From contig NZ_JAFIFK010000032.1 in assembly GCF_020832045.1 (NCBI RefSeq), positions 38,600 to 102,599 of the forward strand: a stretch of DNA of 64,000 nucleotides, written 5' to 3'. Shown here in pieces: positions 34,012 to 42,810 of the stretch. The notes under the pieces are model-generated. The model worked only from the letters and a program-made list of their open reading frames with translations, was not told the origin of the DNA and made no database searches. Origin of the DNA: Halomonas sp. (lineage in GTDB: Bacteria > Pseudomonadota > Gammaproteobacteria > Pseudomonadales > Halomonadaceae). Numbering within the stretch: the first letter of the stretch is position 1; each line of letters starts with the position of its first letter. Both the position numbers and the translations under genes were made by a program.

Positions 34012-34593
34012 ATGACCCACCCGCTCAAACCCGCAGCCACCCAGGTCAAGTCGCTGTTCATCTCCGCCGGCCACAGCGACAGCGACCCTGGAGCCGTCGG
34101 TCACGGCCACACCGAGGCCGACATCGTGCTCGAGTTCCGCGACCTGCTCGCCGCCTACCTGCGCGGCAACGTGCTGTTCGACAAAGATGGTCAGCCCGGG
34201 CAGAACCTGCCGCTGCGCGAAGCGATCGGCGCTGCCAAGTCTCACGACGTCGCCGTCGAGTTCCATTGCAACGCTTTTTCCAACCCGACGGCTACCGGTG
34301 TCGAAACCCTCAGCGCCCGCGAGCACTACCCTCTCGGCAACGCCATCTGTCAGGCCGTGAGCGATACCCTCGGCATCGCCAACCGCGGCGCCAAGGGCGA
34401 GGCAAGCGGGCAGCACAGCCGCCTTGGTTTCATTGCCACCGGCGGCGGCATCATCGTCGAGCTGTTCTTCATCACAAACAAGAGTGACCTGGCCAAGTAC
34501 ATCGCCAACCGCCGCCGCCTGGTCGAAGCCATCGGCAACGTGCTGATCGAAGCCGTCTGCATCGACAGTTACGACACAGGCCAAGCCGCATGA
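34012..34593 (+). CDS. Endolysin, N-acetylmuramoyl-L-alanine amidase (Amidase_3)
   Basis: 193 residues from ATG 34012 (GGAGG eight bases ahead; an in-frame ATG at 34006 is too close to it). The zinc-amidase fold is seen in FISAGHSDSDPGAVG (first ligand His), E in TEADIVLEF, VEFHCNAF (second His), and the late Glu in IIVELFFITNKSDL. It cleaves the bond between MurNAc and L-alanine in peptidoglycan. No signal peptide is present, so it relies on the holin. Confidence 0.9.
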   Translation: MTHPLKPAATQVKSLFISAGHSDSDPGAVGHGHTEADIVLEFRDLLAAYLRGNVLFDKDGQPGQNLPLREAIGAAKSHDVAVEFHCNAFSNPTATGVETLSAREHYPLGNAICQAVSDTLGIANRGAKGEASGQHSRLGFIATGGGIIVELFFITNKSDLAKYIANRRRLVEAIGNVLIEAVCIDSYDTGQAA

Positions 34594-34961
34594 CCAAGGC
34601 CCGCTTGGTCGCCCTCGCCCTGCTGCTGGTGGCTACCGCCGCCGGCAGTTGGCAGGCCCGGGGCTGGCTAGAAGACAGCCATCGGCTCACTGCCGAGCGC
34701 GCTACCCAGCAGGCCATCAACGTGGCCATGACTCGGGAGTCCACCATTGCCGCCAGCGTCGAGGCCCGCCTCGCCGAGCTCGAGGCCAGCGAGCGCATCA
34801 TCGACAGAGGAATCATTCGTGAGATCGAGCGCCCGATATATCGCCGCGTCTGCCTTGAGCCTGACGCTGTCCGCCTGCTCAACGACTCCGCCGCTGGCCG
34901 CGCCCCCGATCCAGCAGAGCCTGCTGCAGCGCTGCCCGGCCGAGCTGCCACCGCTGACTGA
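34590..34961 (+). CDS. i-spanin (Rz-like)
   Basis: 123 residues. An N-terminal membrane anchor (RLVALALLLVATAAGSWQARG) is followed by an alpha-helical periplasmic segment. It overlaps the amidase stop, and a lipoprotein frame lies nested within it. This is the classic Rz/Rz1 arrangement; the spanin pair fuses inner and outer membranes at lysis. Confidence 0.82.
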   Translation: MTKARLVALALLLVATAAGSWQARGWLEDSHRLTAERATQQAINVAMTRESTIAASVEARLAELEASERIIDRGIIREIERPIYRRVCLEPDAVRLLNDSAAGRAPDPAEPAAALPGRAATAD

Positions 34962-35082
34962 CGGTACCGGCGGCGATGTCGCCCTCACCATGAGCAGCTG
35001 GGCCAGCCAGTACCACCGCTGCGCCACCCGCCACTACGGCCTGGTCGAAGCCCTTGAAACCCGCCGGGAGTTACACGAATGA
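34819..35082 (+). CDS. o-spanin lipoprotein (Rz1-like), nested in the Rz-like gene
   Basis: 87 residues from GTG 34819 (AGAGGA seven bases ahead), in another frame inside the preceding gene and running past its end. The signal peptide ends in the lipobox LSAC (Cys20 lipidated), followed by a proline-rich start (STTPPLAAPP) and CPAELPPL. That is how Rz1 proteins look. It overlaps the tail gene R at its stop. Confidence 0.85.
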   Translation: MRSSARYIAASALSLTLSACSTTPPLAAPPIQQSLLQRCPAELPPLTDGTGGDVALTMSSWASQYHRCATRHYGLVEALETRRELHE

Positions 35083-35570
35083 TCAAGCTACAAGCCCTGC
35101 GTCAGCACCTGATCGACGCCGTGCCCGATCTCAAGCGCGGCCCCGAGAAGCTACTCACCTTCGTGCAGGACGGCGGTATCGCCTTCGCTCGTGGGCAGCA
35201 TCTCACCCATGAATACCGCGTCGATGCCCAGATCATCATCACCGACTACTCGGGCTCACTCGACACCCTGATGATCCCGCTGCTTCAGTGGCTGTCCCGC
35301 TACCAGCCCGATCTCGACCCCGACGAGGCCATCCGCCTCGAGGCGGAGATCCTCAGTAACAACGCCTGGGATCTCGCCCTTACCGTGCGCCTCACCGAGA
35401 GAGTCATCGCCCTGGTCGACTGCGAGGCCGGCAAAATCAACGCCGAGCACCGTATGCCCGCCTACCCCATCGAGGCCTGCCCGGCGCTTTCTTGGGAGCT
35501 CCACACCAAGGCACCAGGGGAAGAGGGCTACCACCTGGCCAGCAGTTGGGAAAGCCCAAGCGATGAGTGA
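35079..35570 (+). CDS. R: Tail completion protein (P2 gpR family)
   Basis: 163 residues: KLQALRQHLIDAVPDLKRGPEKLLTFVQDGGI, FARGQHLTHEYRVDAQIIITDYSG, MIPLLQWLSRYQPDL. These are conserved blocks of P2 gpR, which finishes the proximal tail end. It overlaps Rz1 by ATGA and gpS by 8 bp, so it is translationally coupled. Confidence 0.92.
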   Translation: MIKLQALRQHLIDAVPDLKRGPEKLLTFVQDGGIAFARGQHLTHEYRVDAQIIITDYSGSLDTLMIPLLQWLSRYQPDLDPDEAIRLEAEILSNNAWDLALTVRLTERVIALVDCEAGKINAEHRMPAYPIEACPALSWELHTKAPGEEGYHLASSWESPSDE

Positions 35571-36012
35571 TCGCGACCTCGAATCGCTCGAAGGCTGGCT
35601 CGCCCCGCTGATCGAGAAGCTCAGCCCCGGCGAACGTCGCCAGCTGGCCCGCCAGATCGCCCGCGAAACCCGCATCAGCCAACGCGAGCGCATCAAGGCC
35701 CAGCAGAACCCCGACGGCAGCCGCTACGAGCCCCGCAGCGCCCTGCGCGGCCAGGCCGGCGGCATTCGTCGCCAGGCCATGTTCACCAAGCTGCGCACCG
35801 CCCGCTTTCTCAAGATGAAAGCCGGCCCCAACGCCGCCGTGGTCAACTTCATCGGCCGTGTGGCCCGCATCGCCCGCGTCCACCAGCTCGGCCTGCGCGA
35901 CCGTGTCGCCCCAGGAGGCCCCACACACAACTACCCTCGCCGCGAGCTGCTTGGCTTCACTCGCGCCGACCGTGAGCGCATCCGCGACCGCCTCATCGAC
36001 CACCTCACCTGA
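35563..36012 (+). CDS. S: Tail completion protein (P2 gpS family, virion morphogenesis)
   Basis: 149 residues: LEGWLAPLIEKLSPGERRQLARQIARETRISQRERIKAQQNPDGSRYEPR, then RTARFLKMKAGPNAAVVNFIGRVARIARVHQLGLRD. This matches the phage virion morphogenesis family. It is the last gene of the O operon. A late activator site starts 8 bp after its stop. Confidence 0.92.
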   Translation: MSDRDLESLEGWLAPLIEKLSPGERRQLARQIARETRISQRERIKAQQNPDGSRYEPRSALRGQAGGIRRQAMFTKLRTARFLKMKAGPNAAVVNFIGRVARIARVHQLGLRDRVAPGGPTHNYPRRELLGFTRADRERIRDRLIDHLT

Positions 36013-36019
36013 GCGGGCG

Positions 36020-36039
36020 TGTACCGCTCGCCCGGTACA
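36020..36039 (+). promoter_or_regulatory. Ogr-type activator site before V
   Basis: TGTACCGCTCGCCCGGTACA matches TGTACC-N8-SGTACA. Its centre lies about 56 bp before the V start codon. P2 has a late promoter (PV) at the same place. Confidence 0.72.
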
Positions 36040-36085
36040 TTCCCTACCGCTACCGCCCCCTACCCGCGCGCGACAGCATGGCCCC

Positions 36086-36604
36086 ATGAACAACGTCGCC
36101 GAACTCCTACGCCTCATCAACAACCTGGTCCGCCTCGGCACCATCGCCGAGGTGGATCACGCATCCGCGCGCGTACGCGTCAAGATCGGCGAGTTGCTCA
36201 CCGCATGGCTGCCCTGGCTCGCCGCCCGCGCTGGCACCACCCGCGATTGGTCGCCGCCCACCGTGGGCGAACAGGTCGTCGTGCTCTCTCCCGGCGGGGA
36301 TCTCGCCGCCGCCGTGGTGCTCACCGGCCTTTACCAGCAGGCCCACCCCGCGCCCAGCAGCAGTGCAGCCGTCATCGGCCGCTGGCTGCCCGATGGCACC
36401 CGCATCGAGTACGACCACGAAGCCAACACCCTGACGCTCGACTGCGTCGGGGCCGTCCACGTCAAGGCCGCCGGCGTCGTCACCATCGATGCCGAGAGCA
36501 TCCACCACAACCAGGGCAACCCCGTCGTTACCACCGCCCACATCTGTCACTTCACCGGCAACCCGCACGGCGACGGGTCCAGCACGGTAACCGCGGGGGA
36601 ATAG
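36086..36604 (+). CDS. V: Baseplate spike protein (P2 gpV family)
   Basis: 172 residues from ATG 36086. An OB-fold start (GTIAEVDHASARVRVKIGELLTAWLPWLA) is followed by GEQVVVLSPGGDLAAAVVLTGLY and a beta-helix with the C-terminal HxH-type metal site (HICHFTGNPHGDGSS) known in P2 gpV tip proteins. It forms the membrane-piercing spike. The ribosome site is weak. Confidence 0.92.
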   Translation: MNNVAELLRLINNLVRLGTIAEVDHASARVRVKIGELLTAWLPWLAARAGTTRDWSPPTVGEQVVVLSPGGDLAAAVVLTGLYQQAHPAPSSSAAVIGRWLPDGTRIEYDHEANTLTLDCVGAVHVKAAGVVTIDAESIHHNQGNPVVTTAHICHFTGNPHGDGSSTVTAGE

Positions 36605-36606
36605 CT

Positions 36607-36804
36607 ATGGCACTCAGCAAGGGGCAGCTCAAGACCCGCATCGTCACCGAGATGGCCGCCCAGGGCGCCACAGCCACCGGCGAACACTCCTGGGTCAATC
36701 GCATGGCCGAAGCCATCGCCAACGCCGTGGTTGACGAGATCCAGCAGAACGCCGAAGTGCCCGTATCAGGCGGCAGCTCCGCCGGCACCTACGGAGTCGA
36801 ATGA
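36607..36804 (+). CDS. Small baseplate-operon protein of unknown function
   Basis: 65 residues, mostly helical (LKTRIVTEMAAQGATATGEHSWVNRMAEAIANAVVDEI). It ends with a Gly/Ser-rich tail and overlaps W by TGATG. No homologue in P2 is recalled at this point. Coupling to V and W suggests a virion or assembly role. It has the codon use of its neighbours. Confidence 0.7.
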   Translation: MALSKGQLKTRIVTEMAAQGATATGEHSWVNRMAEAIANAVVDEIQQNAEVPVSGGSSAGTYGVE

Positions 36805-37142
36805 TGACCGGTATGAATGCCAGCACAGGACGCGCCCTCACCGACCTGGCCCACATCCGCCAAAGCGTGCGCGACATCCTCACCACGCCCATCGGCAGCC
36901 GCGTCATGCGCCGCGACTACGGCAGCCTGCTGCCCGAGCTGATCGACGCTCCCCTGAATGACGCCACCCTGCTGCAAGCCTATGCCGCCAGCATCATGGC
37001 CATTATCCGTTGGGAACCGCGCATCCGCGTGACCGCCATCCGCCGCAGCGTCAGCACCACCCAGCCCGGCGCCGCCGTGCTCGAGATCGACGCCCAGACA
37101 CGCGAAGGCCAAGGCCTGCAGCTCGAGGTACCCATCGCATGA
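36801..37142 (+). CDS. W: Baseplate wedge protein (P2 gpW / T4 gp25 family)
   Basis: 113 residues: DLAHIRQSVRDILTTPIGSRVMRRDYGSLLPELID, DATLLQAYAASIMAIIRWEPRI. These are hallmark gp25-like lysozyme-fold blocks. It overlaps J by ATGA. Confidence 0.94.
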   Translation: MMTGMNASTGRALTDLAHIRQSVRDILTTPIGSRVMRRDYGSLLPELIDAPLNDATLLQAYAASIMAIIRWEPRIRVTAIRRSVSTTQPGAAVLEIDAQTREGQGLQLEVPIA

Positions 37143-38077
37143 GCGGTCCTATCGACCTGTCCCAGCTTCCACCGCCCACCGTCGTTGAAGAACTCGACTA
37201 CGAAGCGATCTATGCCGAACGCAAGGCGGCGCTGCTGGAACTGGTGCCGGCCGAGCGCCGCGAAGAGGTCGAGGCCACCCTCGAGCTGGAAAGCGAGCCG
37301 CTCACAAAGCTGCTGCAGGAGAACGCCTACCGCGAACTGCACTGGCGGCAGCACGTCAACGAAGCCGCCCGCGCCGTCATGCTGGCGTTTTCCAACGACG
37401 AGGATCTCGACAACCTGGTCGCCAACTTCAACGTCCAGCGGCTCATGGTCGACCCCGGCGACCCCACCGCAACGCCACCGGTAGCGCCCACCTACGAAGG
37501 CAACACCGAGCTGCGACTGCGCGGACAGGAAGCATGGGAAGGACTGAGCGTCGCCGGCCCCCGAGCCGCCTACGAGTTTCACGCCCGCAGCGCCGACGGC
37601 CGCGTTGCCGACGCCCGGGCCATCTCGCCCGAGCCCTGTGATGCCCTGATTATCGTCCTCTCCCGCGATGGCGATGGAACCGCTGGCCAAGACCTACTCA
37701 ACATCGTCTACGCCGCGGTCACCCCCGAGCACATCCGCCCGGTGGCCGACCGTGTAACCGTGCAATCGGCCGAGATCATCGACTATGAGATCGACGCCGA
37801 GCTGCAACTCTATGAAGATGCCGGAGCCGCCCAAGAGCTGATTCTCGATGCCGCCAACGCCAGGCTGCAACGCTTCATCGAAGCCCAGCACCGCCAGCGG
37901 CGGCGCATCGGCGTCAGCGTGTACCTCGACGCCATAAAGGCCGCCCTGCACGTCGAAGGCGTCGAGCATGTAAAGCTGAACAGCCCAGTCGAACACATCA
38001 TCATCGACCGCACCCAGGCCGCCCGCTGCACCGCCAAAGCCGTGGCCATCGCGGGCGAAGGGGGCGGCGATGACTGA
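37139..38077 (+). CDS. J: Baseplate protein (P2 gpJ family)
   Basis: 312 residues from ATG 37139. The gpJ pattern is DLSQLPPPTVVEELDYEAIYAERKAALLEL, QENAYRELHWRQHVNEAARAVML, FSNDEDLDNLVANFNVQRL and FHARSADGRVADARAISPEPCDALIIVLSRDGDG. With W and I it forms the baseplate wedge. Confidence 0.94.
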   Translation: MSGPIDLSQLPPPTVVEELDYEAIYAERKAALLELVPAERREEVEATLELESEPLTKLLQENAYRELHWRQHVNEAARAVMLAFSNDEDLDNLVANFNVQRLMVDPGDPTATPPVAPTYEGNTELRLRGQEAWEGLSVAGPRAAYEFHARSADGRVADARAISPEPCDALIIVLSRDGDGTAGQDLLNIVYAAVTPEHIRPVADRVTVQSAEIIDYEIDAELQLYEDAGAAQELILDAANARLQRFIEAQHRQRRRIGVSVYLDAIKAALHVEGVEHVKLNSPVEHIIIDRTQAARCTAKAVAIAGEGGGDD

Positions 38078-38696
38078 ACACCGCCACCTACTACCCCCCA
38101 ACGCCACCCCCCTCGAGCGAGCTGCCGCCACTGCCCTGGCCGAGATCCAGCGTGTACCGGTACCGCTTCGGCAACTTTGGAACCCCGATACCTGCCCCAC
38201 CCACCTGCTGCCCTACCTGGCGTGGGCATTTTCGGTTGATCGCTGGGACCCAAAATGGTCCACCGCTGCCAAGCGCGGCGTTATCCGTTCGTCTTGGGAG
38301 GTGCACAAGCGTAAGGGCACTATTTCGGCCCTTCGCCGCGTCGTCGAGCCGCTGGGGTATTTGCTCGAAGTCATCGAGTGGTGGCAGCAGGAGCCACCCG
38401 GCCCCCGCGGTACCTTCACGCTCAGAATCGGTGTGCTCGATACCGGCATCACCGAGCCAATGTTTGCCGAGTTGGAACGGCTGATCGACGACGCCAAGCC
38501 GCTCACCCGCCACATCACCGGGCTCGACATCACACTGAGCACCCACTTGATCACCCACACAGGAGTTGCCGTATACGACGGCGACGAGCTCGACGTGCTG
38601 CCCTGGGAAACCCCAGACATCAACGTCGCATGCCACATCAGTTACGCACTCGCTGTTACCACCACCGACACACTGGACGTTCACCTCTATGATTGA
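38070..38696 (+). CDS. I: Tail protein (P2 gpI family)
   Basis: 208 residues: LLPPNATPLERAAATALAEI, LRQLWNPDTCPTHLLPYLAWAFSVDRWDPKW, RSSWEVHKRKGTISALRRVVEPLGY. This is the standard gpI baseplate family. It overlaps J by 8 bp and the fibre gene H by 8 bp. Confidence 0.94.
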   Translation: MTEHRHLLPPNATPLERAAATALAEIQRVPVPLRQLWNPDTCPTHLLPYLAWAFSVDRWDPKWSTAAKRGVIRSSWEVHKRKGTISALRRVVEPLGYLLEVIEWWQQEPPGPRGTFTLRIGVLDTGITEPMFAELERLIDDAKPLTRHITGLDITLSTHLITHTGVAVYDGDELDVLPWETPDINVACHISYALAVTTTDTLDVHLYD

Positions 38697-39858
38697 CGAA
38701 AACTCCACCTTCGGCGGGTTCCTCACCCAGATCGGCGAGGCCAAACAGAGCAACGCCAACGCGCTCGAGCAGCCTTGGCGGATCACTCACATGCTCCTGG
38801 GCGATGCCAACGGCACCGACCCGGTCCCACAGCACGACCAGACCCAACTAATCAACCAGCGGCACCGCGCCGCGATCAATCAACTCTCCGTCGATCCTAA
38901 CAACACGGCAATCCTAATCGCCGAACTAGTTTTACCTCCTAACGTTGGGGGCTGGTGGATCCGCGAGCTCGGCCTCGAAGACGAAGACGGCGACTTTGTC
39001 GCGGTGGCCAACTGCGCTCCCAGCTATAAGCCACTACTCGCCCAAGGCAGTGGCCGTAACCAGGTGGTGCGAATGCACCTCATCCTCAGCAACACGGCCA
39101 ACGTGCAGCTGAAGATCGATCCTTCGGTTGTGCTCGCGACGCGCAAGTATGTCGACGAGGGTGATCGTGCGGTAAGAGCGGAGACGCAATTTTCCACTTA
39201 CGATGCTGATCGCACCTATACCACTGGCGAAATCGTGCGCGGTAGTGATGGGATGTTCTACGAGTTCTACGATCGCGATCAAGCTGGACAGGTGAAGGGA
39301 GTCAGCCCAACCACTGCCGCCAACCGCCCCCACATCTGGATGCAGTGGGATGGCGTTAAGCCTGGCACTACTATTGAATGGCGCAGCGAGACACTGCCCG
39401 AGGGTTACGTCGAAAACGACGGAAGCACGATCAGCCGCATCGACTACCGCCGCATTTTTGCGGCATTAGGTACCACCTACGGGGCGGGTAACGGCTCAAC
39501 CACTTTTCGTATGCCTGACGATCGAGGCGAGTTCAAGCGGGGGCTGGACCATGGGCGGGGCGTTGACCCAGGGCGGTCAATCAGCACGAGTCAGTTAGAT
39601 CAAATGCAGATGATTCAAGGTACGGTGGTTGCTGATACGGGTTCTAGTACGCATAGATTTTTTGATCAATCGAGCGGAGCACTAACTATTAGTGGCCCCG
39701 GGCATACCCTTTCATCGACGGTGGCAACTAGTAGCGCAGAAAGAAACCGGATTCTAAATTTCAATTCTTCAAATTCACCAAACGCTCGAACATCAGCAAC
39801 AACCAGTGGTGAAACTCGCTCACGCAACAACGCCGTTATCTACCTGACTAAGGCCTGA
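38689..39858 (+). CDS. H: Tail fibre protein (P2 gpH-like) with tail-collar domain
   Basis: 389 residues from ATG 38689. The N-terminal DUF3751-type fibre domain (FGGFLTQIGEAKQSNANALEQPWRITHMLLGDANGTDPVP, NVGGWWIRELGLEDEDGDFVAVANCAPSYKP) attaches to the baseplate. The distal part has a chitin-binding-like segment (YTTGEIVRGSDGMFYEFYD). A phage tail collar domain follows (ETLPEGYVENDGSTISRIDYRRIFAALGTTYGAGNGSTTFRMPDDRGEFKRGLDHGRGVD), with a Ser/Thr/Asn-rich tip. It is much shorter than P2 gpH (669), so receptor contact is by the collar/tip domain. The last 250 bp are less GC-rich, suggesting a recently exchanged tip. Confidence 0.9.
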   Translation: MIDENSTFGGFLTQIGEAKQSNANALEQPWRITHMLLGDANGTDPVPQHDQTQLINQRHRAAINQLSVDPNNTAILIAELVLPPNVGGWWIRELGLEDEDGDFVAVANCAPSYKPLLAQGSGRNQVVRMHLILSNTANVQLKIDPSVVLATRKYVDEGDRAVRAETQFSTYDADRTYTTGEIVRGSDGMFYEFYDRDQAGQVKGVSPTTAANRPHIWMQWDGVKPGTTIEWRSETLPEGYVENDGSTISRIDYRRIFAALGTTYGAGNGSTTFRMPDDRGEFKRGLDHGRGVDPGRSISTSQLDQMQMIQGTVVADTGSSTHRFFDQSSGALTISGPGHTLSSTVATSSAERNRILNFNSSNSPNARTSATTSGETRSRNNAVIYLTKA

Positions 39859-39869
39859 AGGAGAAGACA

Positions 39870-40535
39870 ATGCGCATCTGGGATATTCACCCCACCGACG
39901 GCACAGTTATTGCCCCTGCTGGCCGCGAAGCGCCCCTCGAGCCAATGCGGCGTGAACCGCGCATTCCGGCCGGAGCGATTAACATAGAGCCGCCCTCAGT
40001 CGGCGACCACCAGGCCGCCCTCTGGAATGGCGAGGACTGGAAAGTCGTGCCAGACTACCGCGGCCATGTCTTCTGGACCGAGGATGGTAAGCGGCACGAG
40101 ATCACCGAGCTGGGCGTCGAGTTGCCCGAGGACGCTCTGGACGAAGCACCACCCGAACCTCTCGCCGACCTAGCCGGCCGCATGCGCGCCGCCATCGATA
40201 CCGCTCGCGACCAGGCCTTCGCCGCTGGCTTCAAGTACCACATTGCTGGCGAAGAAGACGTCGTTCAGACCCGTGGCCAGGATCAAACCAACCTGCTCGG
40301 CATCGCCATCGAAGCGCGGGAATTGCACGCCGCCGGCGTCAACGATGCAGTCATCGAATTCCGTGGCCTGAGCAACATCAACCGTGCGCTAACGCCTAAG
40401 CAGGCCATCGATCTCACCAACGCCGCCTCAGAGTATATTAAGGAAATTTATCAGCGCAGCTGGAACCGCAAGGATGCTATCGACGCGGCACTTGCTAACG
40501 AGGATCGAGCAGAGATTGAGGCTGTAACCTGGTGA
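39870..40535 (+). CDS. Fibre-associated protein with DUF4376 domain
   Basis: 221 residues. The N-terminal third (WDIHPTDGTVIAPAGREAPLEPM.....AALWNGEDWKVVPDYRG) is of the fibre-assembly/chaperone type. The C-terminal half (about 105-215) is a DUF4376-like helical domain (MRAAIDTARDQAFAAGFKYHIAGEEDVVQTRGQDQTNLLGIA). It occupies the gpG (fibre assembly) position of P2 and probably helps trimerise or mount the fibre. That role is inferred from position. Confidence 0.75.
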   Translation: MRIWDIHPTDGTVIAPAGREAPLEPMRREPRIPAGAINIEPPSVGDHQAALWNGEDWKVVPDYRGHVFWTEDGKRHEITELGVELPEDALDEAPPEPLADLAGRMRAAIDTARDQAFAAGFKYHIAGEEDVVQTRGQDQTNLLGIAIEARELHAAGVNDAVIEFRGLSNINRALTPKQAIDLTNAASEYIKEIYQRSWNRKDAIDAALANEDRAEIEAVTW

Positions 40536-40561
40536 GTTTATTACGTAAAACACTATTAACA

Positions 40562-40600
40562 AAAAGAAGCCAATCAAGAAATTCTTGACTGGCTTCTTTT
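40562..40600. terminator. Bidirectional terminator between fibre operon and acyltransferase
   Basis: A stem of about 18 bp with one mismatch (AAAAGAAGCCA.. / ..TGGCTTCTTTT) has A-rich and T-rich flanks. It can end the rightward V-H operon and the leftward acyltransferase transcript. Confidence 0.88.
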
Positions 40601-40612
40601 ATAACAAAATTA

Positions 40613-42559
40613 TTACTCTTGTGCTTTTCTTAGAAATGTAAACACATTGGAAATGGAGCCTTCCTTGACAGCTTTTTCACCCAAAGCCTCGGAGCCGAGC
40701 AAGCTCAAATGGCCCGAATTATAGTAAACAGGGACGCTATTCAAGTATGCATAGCAGGAAACACCATCACATATTTTATCGCGAATTGTGAAAGTGGCGA
40801 CATTACTATATTCGCTTACGATTTCTTCAATCAGATCGTTGACACGATGATCACCTTCATCATCTATTCTGCTTCTTTCGAAACAGTTCATTAAGGGTAT
40901 AGTGATCGCTTTTTGAGCACATTGTCTATCGTATTCATGGAAAATGGGAATCTTTTTGGCCACTAGAACGTTACCAACCCCCTTGCTCAAGTAGTCAATA
41001 GTATTTCGGAACTCATTCTCGAATTCATCACTGCGAGAAAAATAAGCGGTCCAACTCGCACCGACAATAACCGTATCGTATTTCCCCAGCTCACTCTTGA
41101 TTACTTGGTTAAACTTATCGCAAGACTCATGATCTCTTGTCACAAAGTCCGAAGAATTGTCAAAAAACGGGACACACGCGGGATGACTCAAGTTTCTCAT
41201 TGAAACCCTAGAGTGCTCAGCCACTGCCTTTAAATATCCGACATAATGAGCCGCGTTCGAGTCACCCCAAATTAAAACAGAGGGCGCTTGATCACTAGGC
41301 CCAATAATGCAACGATCATGATTTAAGAGACTTTCGAGCCTTTCATGATTACTTGACTGACAAACGTAGCGAAAGCTATAAGCAGCCTTGGTCAACTCCT
41401 CCATCGAGCTCACCCTTTCGGCATACCCTTTATTCACATAGCCATTACTACTGTAAACAAGACCTGAAAAAGAAATCACAACCGCAACTAACACAGCTGC
41501 ACCTACGGAAAATTTGACACGTCTAACCGAAGGCTTTCTAAAAGGAGTCTCTATATAGCGATAAGAAAAAACTGTGAAACCGACTATTAAAAAAAGGCAA
41601 AGCATCCCACCAATAAAAGTCGGTTCACCATATGCATACCGGTAAAATGCCAAGATGGGCCAATGCCAAAGGTAAAGCGAGAACGACAGCAGGCCAATTA
41701 TTACGAAAGGCCTAAACGAAAGCAACCTACCTACTGAACTATTACCCACGCTCCCGGAAGCAATCAGCAATGCCCCACCAATTGATGGAATCAGCGAAAT
41801 GAAGCCAGGGAAAGACGCTTTATCTATGCTAAAAAAAGACCAAACTATCAGACCGAGGCCTACTACTGAGAAAATTTCGCTCACAGCTTTATTAGAGAAT
41901 GTGGCGTACTTGTAGGTAAGCATAAATGTCATACAACCTATTAGCAGCCCTCCAGCTCTAGTAGGAAGCATATAATATGCAAAAGCCGGATCCTTACTTA
42001 CATAAAACTCACTTAACAAGAATGACGATGCTGCCAAAGCCACACTTACCCAGAAAAGTAACCTCATGCCCCCTAACTTGTAAGATAGCAGTAATATAAC
42101 TGGCCAAATTAGGTAAAACTGCTCTTCTACGCCAAGAGACCACATGTGCAGCAGCGGTACAGTATCAGTAGAAGCCGCAAAGTATCCAGCATCAAGAAAT
42201 AGCCAGAAATAGACATTTGCCAATGAAAAAACTGAGGCGATGGCTGATTCCGAAAGAGCCTTTGAGTCGGCAGGCAACATAAAAACCATTCCGACCAACA
42301 ATGTCACCAGCGTTACAAACATTGCTGCAGGCACAATCCTTCTCACACGCCTAACAAAAAACTCTTTAAAAGAGAAACCACCCTGCTCCACTTGTCGATA
42401 CACAATACCTGTTATCAGAAAGCCCGAGATAACAAAGAATATATCCACCCCGATAAAACCGCCAGGCAGCCATTCATTGTTAAAATGAAAGACAACAACT
42501 GAAATAACAGCAAGAGTTCTCAGGCCATCAATGTCTGGCCTGTATTGACTATTATGCAT
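40613..42559 (-). CDS. OafA-like acyltransferase with AT3 membrane domain and SGNH domain
   Basis: 648 residues. The acyltransferase-3 domain (about 1-360, ten or so transmembrane helices) begins YRPDIDGLRTLAVISVVVFHF and carries GVDIFFVISGFLIT, RRVRRIVPAAM and LLHMWSLGVEEQFYLIWPV. A periplasmic SGNH domain follows, with GDSNAAHY (Ser nucleophile) near residue 427. The late catalytic motif reads NSGHLS, so the residue three before His is Asn where Asp is usual. Such enzymes O-acetylate lipopolysaccharide or other glycans. Here it is an AT-rich accessory gene read against the tail operon, a typical lysogenic-conversion gene that may block superinfection. Confidence 0.9.
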   Translation of the reverse strand: MHNSQYRPDIDGLRTLAVISVVVFHFNNEWLPGGFIGVDIFFVISGFLITGIVYRQVEQGGFSFKEFFVRRVRRIVPAAMFVTLVTLLVGMVFMLPADSKALSESAIASVFSLANVYFWLFLDAGYFAASTDTVPLLHMWSLGVEEQFYLIWPVILLLSYKLGGMRLLFWVSVALAASSFLLSEFYVSKDPAFAYYMLPTRAGGLLIGCMTFMLTYKYATFSNKAVSEIFSVVGLGLIVWSFFSIDKASFPGFISLIPSIGGALLIASGSVGNSSVGRLLSFRPFVIIGLLSFSLYLWHWPILAFYRYAYGEPTFIGGMLCLFLIVGFTVFSYRYIETPFRKPSVRRVKFSVGAAVLVAVVISFSGLVYSSNGYVNKGYAERVSSMEELTKAAYSFRYVCQSSNHERLESLLNHDRCIIGPSDQAPSVLIWGDSNAAHYVGYLKAVAEHSRVSMRNLSHPACVPFFDNSSDFVTRDHESCDKFNQVIKSELGKYDTVIVGASWTAYFSRSDEFENEFRNTIDYLSKGVGNVLVAKKIPIFHEYDRQCAQKAITIPLMNCFERSRIDDEGDHRVNDLIEEIVSEYSNVATFTIRDKICDGVSCYAYLNSVPVYYNSGHLSLLGSEALGEKAVKEGSISNVFTFLRKAQE

Positions 42560-42700
42560 CCCTCGTTCCCCATGCGTTTTGGCGCCAGCATTCTGCCATG
42601 CTTAAGAAGAAATTGCTCATGGAGAACAGATGCGAAAGCACTCCAATTCAAACGTTAGCTCGACGCCTACACAACGCTCGAAGGCTCACTTAGCCTCCCA

Positions 42701-42720
42701 TGTACCACCCCAACCGTACA
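42701..42720 (+). promoter_or_regulatory. Ogr-type activator site before FI
   Basis: TGTACCACCCCAACCGTACA matches TGTACC-N8-SGTACA, 90 bp before the sheath gene. It corresponds to the P2 PF late promoter. The rest of the 250-bp gap (42560-42810) shows no gene. Confidence 0.72.
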
Positions 42721-42810
42721 CGCCCCCATGATGGCCCCCTGCGCACGCGCGCGGCACGGTGACGGCATCACGCCCGTTCTGTCGCCACCCGCCACCGCGC
42801 AGGAGCTCCC

